DNA of 28,995 bases from a virus, in the IMG/VR virus record IMGVR_UViG_3300038825_000912, positions 1-28,995 of that record; one strand, 5' to 3'. Position numbers and translations under genes: made by a program. Below are positions 1-7,583 of this stretch, piece by piece. Within the stretch, counting starts at the first letter, position 1; each line of letters begins with the position of its first letter. The notes under the pieces were generated by a model. The model did no database searches. It had not been told where the DNA came from and was given only the letters and a program-made list of their open reading frames with translations.

Positions 1-1725
1 CAAGAAGCACTAAGCATGGCCTTAGATGCTACAAACAACAGATTAAATGTCGCATTAGAAGGTGGTACAATATCTGGTGATGTAACTATATCAGGAGATT
101 TAACTGTTTCAGGTAGCAACACTTATACATACGACGAGCAGATAGATGGTCAATTATGGTTAAAGGATTCAGGTGCAAGTGCATCGGATGCAGGTGGGCA
201 TTTAAGACTTTTTAGTGATGATGGTGCCGTTATGGCATCTGGTCATAGGTTGGGGGTTATAGAGTTTGCTGGAGCAGAAGACACTTCTTCAACTATAACA
301 GTTGGTGCAAGAATTGAAGCATTAACAGATGCTACATGGTCAGCAAGTGAAAATGGTTCTTCTTTATTGTTTTATACTACTGATGGGAACGCTTCTCAGT
401 CTGAAGTTTTAAAATTAGACTCAAGTCAAAATGCTACCTTTGCTGGTAATAATTATTTAAGCAATGATAAAGCAATTTGGATGCGTAACAATGCTGGAAA
501 TGCTGATACAAGTGCAATTTTTACCAATACATCAGATGAATTAGTATTAAGAACTGGTGGCAGTACAGATTCATTAAAGATTAATACATCTGGAAATGCT
601 ACTTTTGCTGGGGATGTAAGTCTTAATTCTGCTATTACTTTAGGAGTTAGTGGTTTAACCAATGGAAAGATAAACACTCCAGAAGCAATGTATTTTAACA
701 TTGACAGTAATAACAGCCAGACTGATACAGAGTTTGTATGGGGTTGCAATAGAACAGCAGATAGTGGTGGTACTGAATTAATGAGGCTAACTGAATCTGG
801 AAATGTCGGGATTGGAGTTTCGTCAAGTTTAGACCACAAGCTAACAATTAAAACATCTGCTACTGGCGGAGACTGGGTTAAAGGTTTACAATCTGATGGC
901 GGTCAAGGTTTTAGAATTGGTGCAGATAGTGGTGACGATGCTTTCTTTGAGTTAGGAAGTGCTGGTACAAGTGATATGGTATTGTTATCAGCAGATGGAG
1001 ATAGTCATTTTAAGGGAGGAAATGTTGGGATTGGAATGACACCATCGTCAAGACTATCAATAAAAGCTAATGGTGATACTTCTACTGTCTTGGACATACA
1101 CGGAAGAAGCTCTGATGACTATGCAATTATTTCATTTAAAGAGAATGCCAGTCAAACTGTAAAAGGAAATATCCAAGTTACTGGCTCTGATAGTATGATA
1201 TTTAGAACTGGGCCATCAACTAATGCACTGACCATAGACTCAAATCAAGTTGTAGAATTGAACGCTGGTCAATTAAAATTCCCAGCATCTCAAAATGCAA
1301 GTTCAGATGCGAATACTCTTGATGATTACGAAGAAGGCGATTGGACACCAGTGCTTTCAGATGGTAGTAATAATTTTACTATGAGTGCAAATCAAAATGG
1401 AAGATATACAAAAATTGGAAGAGTGGTACACTTTGAAGCAGAGTGCGGTACAAGTAGCATAGGTTCAGCAAGTGGTGCTTTAAAGCTAATTGGATTGCCA
1501 TTCACTTCTGCATCAAGCACATCTGAAGGTGTTTGCAGTATTGGATTTTTAAGAGCATTTAATTATTCAGCAGATACAATACAATTAATGGCTCAAGTAA
1601 ATGGTGGAACAACAGAAATAGCTTTTTTTGCATCAAAAGATGATGCTACTGAAGAAACTGTACAATGCTCACAGGCTGATAGTTCATCATTTTTTATAAG
1701 AATTTCTGGAACATACTTTGTATAG
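1..1725 (+). CDS. Tail fibre / spike protein, 5' end outside window
   Basis: Probable receptor-binding tail fibre. The frame is open to the left edge (five codons precede the first ATG at 16, and no ribosome-binding site precedes it), so the true start is probably upstream. The visible part begins with a repetitive beta-rich shaft: ISGDVTISGDLTV near the start, then SSQNATFAG and SGNATFAGDVSL, then SGNVGIG and GGNVGIG repeats. These short glycine/threonine-rich units are typical of trimeric phage fibre shafts. Around residue 440 comes LDDYEEGDWTPVLS followed by NGRYTKIGRVVHFE, a C-terminal module often seen in marine phage fibres that probably forms the globular tip. No chaperone domain follows in this gene. 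It heads the plus-strand virion cluster. The fold and host receptor cannot be read from the sequence. Confidence is high for a fibre, lower for the start. Confidence 0.85.
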   Translation, partial: QEALSMALDATNNRLNVALEGGTISGDVTISGDLTVSGSNTYTYDEQIDGQLWLKDSGASASDAGGHLRLFSDDGAVMASGHRLGVIEFAGAEDTSSTITVGARIEALTDATWSASENGSSLLFYTTDGNASQSEVLKLDSSQNATFAGNNYLSNDKAIWMRNNAGNADTSAIFTNTSDELVLRTGGSTDSLKINTSGNATFAGDVSLNSAITLGVSGLTNGKINTPEAMYFNIDSNNSQTDTEFVWGCNRTADSGGTELMRLTESGNVGIGVSSSLDHKLTIKTSATGGDWVKGLQSDGGQGFRIGADSGDDAFFELGSAGTSDMVLLSADGDSHFKGGNVGIGMTPSSRLSIKANGDTSTVLDIHGRSSDDYAIISFKENASQTVKGNIQVTGSDSMIFRTGPSTNALTIDSNQVVELNAGQLKFPASQNASSDANTLDDYEEGDWTPVLSDGSNNFTMSANQNGRYTKIGRVVHFEAECGTSSIGSASGALKLIGLPFTSASSTSEGVCSIGFLRAFNYSADTIQLMAQVNGGTTEIAFFASKDDATEETVQCSQADSSSFFIRISGTYFV

Positions 1726-1760
1726 CAGATGCTATACTGGAACTAACAAGGAGTTAAATA

Positions 1761-2000
1761 ATGGCTTTAACAAAACAATCTAAAGATGATTACGAAATAA
1801 GAGGTGAATACAAATTCATTAATGTAAGAACCAAAACCTCTATAATGGAAGATGGTGAAGAACTATCTTACAAATATAGTAGAAGAGTATTATCACCGGA
1901 TGCTGATATAAGTAGTGAATCAGATGAACTGAAAGCACTAGCTGGTGCATTATGGACAGATGATGTTAAGAAAGCGTATGAAGATAGTAAAAAAGATTAA
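1761..2000 (+). CDS. Conserved small phage protein after tail fibre
   Basis: A 79-aa acidic soluble protein with no signal peptide or membrane segment. AAGGAG lies eight bases before the ATG, which fixes the start. It reads as a short beta-rich front (YEIRGEYKFINVRTKTSI) and a helical C-terminus (LKALAGALWTDDVKKAYED). I recognise the general pattern from small genes that follow fibre genes in marine phages, but know of no function. Position suggests a fibre-associated role such as assembly chaperone; this is inference only. Confidence 0.75.
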   Translation: MALTKQSKDDYEIRGEYKFINVRTKTSIMEDGEELSYKYSRRVLSPDADISSESDELKALAGALWTDDVKKAYEDSKKD

Positions 2001-2023
2001 TTAACTAACACAAGGAGTCAATA

Positions 2024-2263
2024 ATGGCTAAAACACAAAAACAACCGCCAGTTATTCTAACTCTTAATGACGTTGAATATGACGTTAATAAGGACTTTAA
2101 TGACGAGCAAAAGCAGATGTATTTACATTTGAAGAATATCGATGACAAGATAAATAGCAACAACTTTATCCAACAGCAACTCGCTGTAAGCAAGGATGGA
2201 TTTGTTCGTATGTTGGAAGAGTCTATTGCTAAGTCAAAAGAAGAAGAGGCTGAAGTAGAGTAA
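2024..2263 (+). CDS. Small helical protein, DUF6447-like
   Basis: A 79-aa protein with a clear Shine-Dalgarno (AAGGAG) before the ATG. The N-terminus has a short hairpin-like stretch (VILTLNDVEYDV) followed by charged helices that probably form a coiled coil (residues about 25-75). This layout, a short beta turn reading LNDVEYDV and then two helices ending in a leucine-rich segment, fits the DUF6447 family of phage proteins as I know it; that is recognition from memory, not a search. The gene ends in a glutamate-rich tail and its stop codon overlaps the next ATG (TAATG), suggesting translational coupling. Function unknown. Confidence 0.7.
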   Translation: MAKTQKQPPVILTLNDVEYDVNKDFNDEQKQMYLHLKNIDDKINSNNFIQQQLAVSKDGFVRMLEESIAKSKEEEAEVE

Positions 2264-2712
2264 TGATTGTAAGAAGGTGTAGTCAGGGTCATCGTGTACG
2301 GCTCCATAGAAATACAACTAAGGGAGTAACTCGTGTAAAGACTTATCCAGATGGAACTAAAGAGACTCTGGCTTACCCTTCGTCTTATGATTACTTTATA
2401 GATGTAGATGGAACTATAGCAAAGAAAAGCAATAGTTTTAAAGTTGCAGAAGAATATTATGTATCAGAATGTGCAAAGAAGCATGGTGATGGACATGGTA
2501 GGTTGATAATAGGAGAGCATCATGTAATCAATGGAGTTGCTACAAGTCAATCAGATTACCCTACTATGGATAATACCAAAGCAGAAATACAAGATTTTTA
2601 TGATAAGCGTGGAGTCTCTTATGATTCTAGTGAAACTAAATCGGAATTATTATCAAGGATAGTTCCACAAATGAGTGGTACCGAAGAGGTATCTAAACAC
2701 TTAAAGGTATAG
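2263..2712 (+). CDS. Hypothetical protein with C-terminal HeH/SAP-like motif
   Basis: A 149-aa basic protein, start coupled to the previous stop (TAATG). Residues 1-100 are unrecognised, with strand-rich segments such as SYDYFIDVDGTIAKK. Residues about 103-133 (TKAEIQDFYDKRGVSYDSS, then ETKSELLSRI) match the helix-extended loop-helix pattern of HeH, SAP and Rho-N domains, small modules that often bind nucleic acid and occur at the ends of phage head and tail-completion proteins. The N-terminus has one cysteine and two histidines (CSQGHRVRLH), too few for a convincing zinc site. Role unknown. Confidence 0.65.
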   Translation: MIVRRCSQGHRVRLHRNTTKGVTRVKTYPDGTKETLAYPSSYDYFIDVDGTIAKKSNSFKVAEEYYVSECAKKHGDGHGRLIIGEHHVINGVATSQSDYPTMDNTKAEIQDFYDKRGVSYDSSETKSELLSRIVPQMSGTEEVSKHLKV

Positions 2713-2714
2713 AT

Positions 2715-2906
2715 ATGAAAAAGATAATGGCTTTCTTAATGGCTTTTTCTTTTATTAGCTCAACTCCTAGTAACGCCGTTCAGTATGAAGAACTGGCATA
2801 CAGTGAAGAGATAAAGAAGAAAAAGAAAAAAGGTAAAAAGATTAAGGGCAAAGGTAAGAAGGGCAAGAAAAAAGGTTTTTTCTCAAAGGTCTTTGGTTCT
2901 AAGTAA
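2715..2906 (+). CDS. Exported lysine/glycine-rich small peptide
   Basis: A 63-aa protein, AAAGG seven bases before the ATG. Residues 1-21 look like a signal peptide: MKK, a hydrophobic core (MAFLMAFSFISS), then SNA before a likely cleavage site. The mature part would be about 42 residues, of which 17 are lysines, in runs broken by glycines, ending in the hydrophobic GFFSKVFGSK. A secreted polycation with a hydrophobic tail could act on the cell envelope, bind DNA or polyphosphate, or be a virion peptide; I cannot choose. The composition is far from that of its neighbours. It stands at the head of a cassette of small membrane proteins and its stop overlaps the next ATG (TAATG). Confidence 0.7.
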   Translation: MKKIMAFLMAFSFISSTPSNAVQYEELAYSEEIKKKKKKGKKIKGKGKKGKKKGFFSKVFGSK

Positions 2907-3214
2907 TGAGTCTTTATAAGTATACTGAGAAAGAAGCGGCTAATCTGCTCATAGGTCAAAATGGCTTTGATGTAATTGGACAGCACGACACTACTGTTGT
3001 AACTCCCGATACAGGTTCTTGGGTAGCTATACAAGCATTAGGTAAAGACTCTAGTGGTACGACCGAGTTTCTCAAGATTAAAGTAACGTCTAATATAGGC
3101 GACAACATAGATGCCTTTGTAAACCTCATACCGGGTGAGATACTATATGGCAATTTTAGTGGCGTTGTAAACCACACAGACTCTACGGCAGTATGCATAG
3201 CCTACAGAGGGTAA
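2906..3214 (+). CDS. Conserved phage protein with AYRG C-terminus
   Basis: A 102-aa protein translated from an ATG overlapping the previous stop; no good ribosome-binding site of its own, so coupling is likely. It is predicted to be mostly beta: TTVVTPDTGSWVAIQAL, then LKIKVTSNIGDN, then PGEILYGNFSGVV and a terminal AVCIAYRG. Small proteins with this YG-F and terminal AYRG pattern are common beside fibre genes in marine phages and may be minor structural proteins. No enzyme motif is present. Function not known. Confidence 0.7.
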   Translation: MSLYKYTEKEAANLLIGQNGFDVIGQHDTTVVTPDTGSWVAIQALGKDSSGTTEFLKIKVTSNIGDNIDAFVNLIPGEILYGNFSGVVNHTDSTAVCIAYRG

Positions 3215-3246
3215 GAAGAACAGAAAGGTTAAAGAGGAGAAGTAAA

Positions 3247-3537
3247 ATGCAAAGTCCTTTAAACAAACTTGTCAGTTGGCAAAGCAACACAGGTCAGTTA
3301 GATGGATGGACGGCTTATCATTTAGCGGCTGGTGCTTTTTTATGTAAAGTATTTCAATGGTGGGGATGGACTAATTTTTGGTGTGTGATGGGTGTTTTTA
3401 TTATTGGCGTTATTTGGGAAATATTTGAGTATTACATAGAGAATTGGAAACCTTATGGTAGCAAAAAGAAATGGGCATACAATACATTTGCTGATATTGT
3501 GGTAGAAACTGCAATAGCTTGGTGGATGGTGCTATGA
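3247..3537 (+). CDS. Polytopic membrane protein, possibly VanZ/YjdF-like
   Basis: A 96-aa protein. The ATG at 3247 is chosen over in-frame upstream codons because AGAGGAG stands six bases before it. It is tryptophan-rich and appears to have two to three membrane segments (about 22-38, 43-62, 82-96). Polar residues recur inside or beside them: H25 and G29, W57-E58 with E61-Y62, and N79 with D83. A buried histidine, a WE..E pair and a late aspartate resemble the pattern in small VanZ/YjdF-type integral membrane proteins; this is a weak resemblance and not an assignment. In this place it could equally be a holin or an envelope-modifying protein. Confidence 0.65.
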   Translation: MQSPLNKLVSWQSNTGQLDGWTAYHLAAGAFLCKVFQWWGWTNFWCVMGVFIIGVIWEIFEYYIENWKPYGSKKKWAYNTFADIVVETAIAWWMVL

Positions 3538-3716
3538 ATATGATAATTAAAAGAGTAAAGAACGGAGGGTTTGAAGTTGTTAGTACGAGTTATGGGAATC
3601 CTGTTGTGTATAATAATGACAGGAGGGTGCAGTCAAGGGTGGAGCGTAAGCGGAATAAGTATTACACCACAGGATACTGTTACAAATACGGTATTTATAG
3701 AGATAATGGGGGCTGA
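3534..3716 (+). CDS. Possible small basic protein, overlapped by lipoprotein gene
   Basis: A 60-aa reading frame whose ATG overlaps the stop of the preceding gene (ATGA), as elsewhere in this cluster. The N-terminal part (MNMIIKRVKNGGFEVVS) looks protein-like; the rest is rich in Arg, Tyr and Asn. From 3577 on it shares DNA with the lipoprotein gene in another frame, which has the better ribosome-binding site. It could be a real overlapping gene or a shadow of the lipoprotein. Confidence 0.35.
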   Translation: MNMIIKRVKNGGFEVVSTSYGNPVVYNNDRRVQSRVERKRNKYYTTGYCYKYGIYRDNGG

Positions 3717-3804
3717 TTCAGTTGTTCACTATTATCATGGAAAAATATATACGCAATCTAATTGGTGTTGGTTGCATCATCAATTTGAAGATGTGGTGAA
3801 ATGA
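3577..3804 (+). CDS. Small lipoprotein (possible outer spanin)
   Basis: Start chosen at TTG 3577, eight bases after GGAGGG at 3564-3569; TTG 3571 is too close and ATG 3592 slightly far. The protein begins with a hydrophobic stretch (MGILLCIIM) leading to TGGC, which fits a lipobox with the cysteine about 18 residues in, so the protein is probably lipid-anchored after export. The mature part of about 57 residues is beta-rich with one further Cys-Trp pair (WCWLHH). A small lipoprotein next to a gene for a one-pass membrane coiled-coil protein (3801-4121) could be the outer partner of a two-part spanin; order and sequence are not classic, so this is inference. Its stop overlaps the next start (ATGA). 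Confidence 0.6.
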   Translation: MLVRVMGILLCIIMTGGCSQGWSVSGISITPQDTVTNTVFIEIMGADSVVHYYHGKIYTQSNWCWLHHQFEDVVK

Positions 3805-4121
3805 GTGAAAAGCCAGATACCGCTCGAAGTTATAGGGCTACTGTTCTTGATGATAATGCCATTGTTTCTATTAACCTTAAATGGCTTGCTCAGGGATGTG
3901 TTCTCGTTGCCGTTATGGTTTATGGTTACTGGCAAATTGAAAGTAGGATTAAAGCGTTGGAAAATAAAGTGGCTACTGCGGATGAACAAATTGGGGATTT
4001 ACTTAGCAAACATATCGTGGAAGAGAGGTCTGAAAGACAAGAGTTGGCAGAGAAAGTTGCCTTCTACGAAAAGGAATTGAATTTAAACCCATTTAGTTGG
4101 GGTAAGAAAAAGCGGAAATAG
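3801..4121 (+). CDS. Single-pass membrane coiled-coil protein (possible inner spanin)
   Basis: A 106-aa protein. Residues 1-26 are polar and include DDNAIVSINLKW; about 27-44 form one membrane segment (LAQGCVLVAVMVYGYW); about 46-95 form a long charged helix with heptad-like hydrophobics (SRIKALENKVATADEQIGDL). It ends in the basic GKKKRK. A single N-proximal membrane segment followed by a coiled coil is the layout of inner-membrane spanins of the Rz type, but also of other phage membrane proteins. It is coupled to the lipoprotein gene before it, supporting joint function. Confidence 0.6.
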   Translation: MSEKPDTARSYRATVLDDNAIVSINLKWLAQGCVLVAVMVYGYWQIESRIKALENKVATADEQIGDLLSKHIVEERSERQELAEKVAFYEKELNLNPFSWGKKKRK

Positions 4122-4124
4122 ATT

Positions 4125-4442
4125 ATGGATTTTATGGCGGTATATGGCGAAGCAGGGATGATAGGCGTAGTTGGGGTAATGTTTGTCTATTTAGTGATGT
4201 CTTTGTCAAAGAAAAGTGAAGCACAACAAGAATCTTTAGAAAGTTTAAGAGTAGAAAATAGAGGACAATCAGAGACTTTAGAGAATTTAGAATCTATCTG
4301 TATAAAATTAATTAATAGATGGAATCAGTCAGACGACAAGCTAGATAGAAAGTTTGATGCCCTGACTAAAGAAATCAATGATTTAGACAACCAAGTATCC
4401 AGAATAGATGGTTCGCTTAGCAGAATAAATGGAAAGCACTAA
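4125..4442 (+). CDS. Holin-like protein: N-terminal membrane segment plus coiled coil
   Basis: A 105-aa protein. Residues about 9-27 (EAGMIGVVGVMFVYLVMSL) are one membrane segment; the remainder is a long charged helix with regular hydrophobics, including LDRKFDALTKEINDLDNQ. The layout resembles small phage holin-like proteins of the BhlA/UviB kind, which have one N-terminal membrane segment and a charged tail. There is no sequence match I can vouch for. The stop codon overlaps the start of the next gene (TAATG), which has the opposite polarity (coiled coil first, membrane segment last). Confidence 0.55.
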   Translation: MDFMAVYGEAGMIGVVGVMFVYLVMSLSKKSEAQQESLESLRVENRGQSETLENLESICIKLINRWNQSDDKLDRKFDALTKEINDLDNQVSRIDGSLSRINGKH

Positions 4443-4657
4443 TGAAGGACGATAAAGACATATTTGCAATGATGGTAAAGTTTGATGAAAGGCAACGAAC
4501 TATATTTAATACTTTATATAGAATAGAAAAACATTTAGAAAAACTTAATGGAAAGGTAGCTAGTCACGATACTGCTCTAACTAAATTACAAACAGTTGGT
4601 GCGGTAGCTGTAATCAGTATACCAATAATCGTAAACACAATAATGAGGATTATATAA
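4442..4657 (+). CDS. XhlA-like small membrane protein
   Basis: A 71-aa protein with GGAAAG five bases before the ATG and a TAATG overlap with the preceding gene. Residues 1-48 are a charged helix (RIEKHLEKLNGKVASHD); residues about 51-71 are one C-terminal membrane segment (VGAVAVISIPIIVNTIMRII). A short coiled coil followed by a terminal membrane anchor is the layout of the phage XhlA (haemolysin/holin-associated) family. The call rests on architecture and general pattern only. Confidence 0.55.
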   Translation: MKDDKDIFAMMVKFDERQRTIFNTLYRIEKHLEKLNGKVASHDTALTKLQTVGAVAVISIPIIVNTIMRII

Positions 4658-4884
4658 TGAATATAAAATCAATGCTAATTAAGCTTGCTGAAGAACAAGC
4701 TGAGAAAATGCAAGAAGAAGCAGTAAAACACTTAGGCTCTGATGAGATGACTGAAAAGATTGCTAGTGCAATCAATAAGAAAATTGACATCCCATTCGTT
4801 AGCGAAGACAAAGAACAGATATTCTTTGAAAAGATGGTAGACGTTGTAACGGATGTTATAGAAGGATTATTCAAGGGTAAGTAG
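4657..4884 (+). CDS. Conserved small helical protein
   Basis: A 75-aa protein with GAGGA six bases before its ATG and a TAATG overlap with the gene before. It is predicted to be all helical: an amphipathic N-terminal helix (MLIKLAEEQAEKMQEEAVKH) and a C-terminal one (FFEKMVDVVTDVIEGLF), joined by KKIDIPFVSEDKEQ. No membrane segment is present, unlike its neighbours. I do not recognise a function. It precedes the large structural gene directly; its stop overlaps that gene's GTG start. Confidence 0.7.
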   Translation: MNIKSMLIKLAEEQAEKMQEEAVKHLGSDEMTEKIASAINKKIDIPFVSEDKEQIFFEKMVDVVTDVIEGLFKGK

Positions 4885-7583
4885 TGCCTAAGAGACTGTA
4901 CCAATTAAATGACTTTAGCGGTGGGTTAAACACCGTTAAGGACATTGCTGATATCGCTGACAATGAAGTTGGTGAAGCTAGAGCTGTAATGTTTAATGTG
5001 TATGGCGGTATACAGCCATTCTATAGCATGTCAGACAGTACCAATAACAAAGTTGCCGCCTACTCCACTTCTTTTACAGATGCTACTTGCGACTTTAACA
5101 ACGACCCAACGATTGCACATGATGCAAACACTAGAATCGTTCTTGGCATGACCGTTTCCGGAACGGGTATCCCTTCTAATTCATTTGTAAAGTCTGTGAC
5201 AAGCAGTACTTCTTTTGAATTGGGAGATGGCCCCGGAGGAAGTGATGTCGATACTACTGGAGGTAGCGTAACAAATGAAACATTGACTTTTACAACTGGC
5301 GTTGCAACGGTTCAGCCCGGATATGGTTTAGGGTACTTTGAAACTGACTTTGAAAGGGATTTGCTTACAGTTTCACAGACCAGTTCTATTGCTGGAGATG
5401 ATAGTAGTGAAGGTTCTGCTACTGGTTTTATAGCAAGAACTAATGGTAGCGTGTTAAGGGAACTGGAATATAAAGTTAGTGGAGCTCAGCAAAACCTTGC
5501 ATCTTCTTTTCCTATTGGCACTTTTGTACACATGACGGCCAGTGCTTTTCCTGCAAATGGAATTGACAGGGCGGCTCAAGGCATTTATCGTGTAGTGGAC
5601 ACAAATGGCAATAATATTGTTTTTGATAGGGCTATGCCTATTGCGATTGAAAGTCCTCCGCAAGTTTTCTGGGGGGCTACTCTTGTAGGTGCCTCTATGG
5701 GAGGCAAGGTACTGCTTTTGTCTAGCCCGGCAGACCATACAATAGATACCCTTTCTATAAATTCTGGTATCTGGGAGTTAAGTTCAATTACCCTACGTTC
5801 ATCAGCAACCGACATTGCCTCTCAAGTTAAGTATTACAAGATAGAAGATTCTATAAGGTGTTGCGATGTAGTTGATAAAAATGATTGCAAAATTCAATGG
5901 TATGGATGGATACAGAGAAGACATTTTGATAATGTTAATGCATCTGATGATGATAATTCTTATATGGGTTATTTTGCAAAGGATAACGACCTTGCAAGAC
6001 CAACAGAAGATGACCTTGCCACCAGCTCAGGAACTGCTGGGGCTGTATCGGCTTATCCTAATAGTGCTGGCACTGGATTTGAGATAGCGATAGCAACTGA
6101 GACAGATCAAGATGGGGTAATAGAAGCGGGAACCTATGAGCTTGCATCTACTTTTATTTACGATGGCAATCAAGAATCTTTACCCTTTGCTTACACAAAT
6201 ACGCACACAGTTTCAGAGGGAAACGAGTTTAAAGCTTTGTCTATCAACATCGGTGCTAAGGGGCCATACGACCCTAGGATATCTGGTGGTAGGATATATA
6301 TTAAAAAGCAAGGTGATGATTCTGAGTTTATTATGCTTGTAGACATTGACCTTACAAAAGGTGCTAGGACAAAGCTTTCAGACGATTACACTGTATGGCA
6401 TGATGCAGGTAGCTCAACATACAACTGCCCTACTGCAACAGCCTCTGCTAATTTCAGAGTTACAGAACTTGGTTTTATTACTTACGAAGTTATCAATGGT
6501 TTTAGCTCCAGTATCTTTAGTAATGCATTGGGTGACTCTGGGGAACATTGGAAAGATGCAGTCGTTGCAAACAATAGAGTGTTTGTGTGCAATGTGACCA
6601 TGAAAGATGAAAGCACTGGAGACACAAAGGCAGATGCTACATTAAAGTCTTACCCAGATAGAATCATGTATTCTATGCCTAATAGGTATGACACCTTTCC
6701 ATCTAACAATTTCATAGAAGCGGCTAAGGGCGATGCGGATGTATACGTTGCAATAGAAGCGTATGCAGATAGATTGTTAGCTTACAAGAATAAAAGTTTA
6801 GATATTATTAACATAGCCGGAGATGACCGTAATTGGTTTTTGGAGGATAGTAAACGGTATCAGGGTGTATCTCACCCAGAAGCAGTAAAAAGAACCCAAT
6901 ATGGCGTAATATGGGCCAATGAACAGGGTCTATATTTATACAATGGATCCTCTATAACTAATCTGAGAGAAAATAAAATTAGTGATAGTGAGTGGGGTAG
7001 TCATGTAGGTGGCACTACAGGAATTATATATGACGAGCAAGAGTCTATGGCTTTTGTTGTTAAGAGCTTAGATAATTCTGGTGATGTATATATGTGCGAT
7101 TTGAAAAAAGGGAATTTTACATTTTCAAGAGATTTTGTTCCAGATACAAACGATGGGCTAACAAATTCAGTAGATACAGAAAGCAACAATACGTTAATTG
7201 CTCACGATACGGGCAGTGCTGTTGACCTTTATCAAATAAATAGGACTGTGGTAGCAAATCAAGTTACTCAATTCACAACAAAAGCGTTAAGCTTTGGAGA
7301 CATACATCAAGTTAAAAAAGTGTACGCTGTACATATAACATATAAATCTGATGCTGTATTGACAAGTATGTTTACTTTATTGGAAGAGGACGGTACTAGC
7401 ACTGCTTTAAGTGGTACTATTAGTGCATCTGCATCTAACTGGGCAAAGGTAAAGCTTACTCCTTCATCACCGGTGACTTGCAATAAGGTTTCTTTAAAAT
7501 TTGCTAGTAGCACTACTGCTGTTAAGTTATATATTAACGACATTGCAATAGAGTATAGAACCCTTTACAAGAAAGGTTCTTAA
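4884..7583 (+). CDS. Large tail/virion structural protein
   Basis: An 899-aa protein starting at GTG (GTAGTG overlap with the previous stop; AAGGG just upstream). The N-terminus, LNDFSGGLNTVKDIADIADN followed by an alanine/asparagine-rich helix and a Gly-Gly turn, is the form often seen at the start of tail-hub or tail-stabilisation proteins of short-tailed marine phages. The middle is beta-rich, with many Thr/Ser/Gly turns, and includes a YVAIEAYADRLLAYKNKSLD stretch reminiscent of beta-propeller repeats. The last 100 residues form a separate beta-sandwich-like region (FGDIHQVKKVYAVHITYKSD). I infer a virion protein near the tail tube or hub; the precise role is not shown. Confidence 0.7.
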   Translation: MPKRLYQLNDFSGGLNTVKDIADIADNEVGEARAVMFNVYGGIQPFYSMSDSTNNKVAAYSTSFTDATCDFNNDPTIAHDANTRIVLGMTVSGTGIPSNSFVKSVTSSTSFELGDGPGGSDVDTTGGSVTNETLTFTTGVATVQPGYGLGYFETDFERDLLTVSQTSSIAGDDSSEGSATGFIARTNGSVLRELEYKVSGAQQNLASSFPIGTFVHMTASAFPANGIDRAAQGIYRVVDTNGNNIVFDRAMPIAIESPPQVFWGATLVGASMGGKVLLLSSPADHTIDTLSINSGIWELSSITLRSSATDIASQVKYYKIEDSIRCCDVVDKNDCKIQWYGWIQRRHFDNVNASDDDNSYMGYFAKDNDLARPTEDDLATSSGTAGAVSAYPNSAGTGFEIAIATETDQDGVIEAGTYELASTFIYDGNQESLPFAYTNTHTVSEGNEFKALSINIGAKGPYDPRISGGRIYIKKQGDDSEFIMLVDIDLTKGARTKLSDDYTVWHDAGSSTYNCPTATASANFRVTELGFITYEVINGFSSSIFSNALGDSGEHWKDAVVANNRVFVCNVTMKDESTGDTKADATLKSYPDRIMYSMPNRYDTFPSNNFIEAAKGDADVYVAIEAYADRLLAYKNKSLDIINIAGDDRNWFLEDSKRYQGVSHPEAVKRTQYGVIWANEQGLYLYNGSSITNLRENKISDSEWGSHVGGTTGIIYDEQESMAFVVKSLDNSGDVYMCDLKKGNFTFSRDFVPDTNDGLTNSVDTESNNTLIAHDTGSAVDLYQINRTVVANQVTQFTTKALSFGDIHQVKKVYAVHITYKSDAVLTSMFTLLEEDGTSTALSGTISASASNWAKVKLTPSSPVTCNKVSLKFASSTTAVKLYINDIAIEYRTLYKKGS

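Noticed and set aside
453-839. Minus-strand reading frame inside the fibre gene
   Set aside because: Shadow of a repetitive beta-rich gene; no ribosome-binding site and no promoter. The same holds for minus frames at 5454-5815, 8847-9236 and 12418-12783.
2024-2263. Coiled-coil scaffold protein
   Set aside because: Coiled-coil tendency alone is not enough; the N-terminal pattern fits a small conserved family better.
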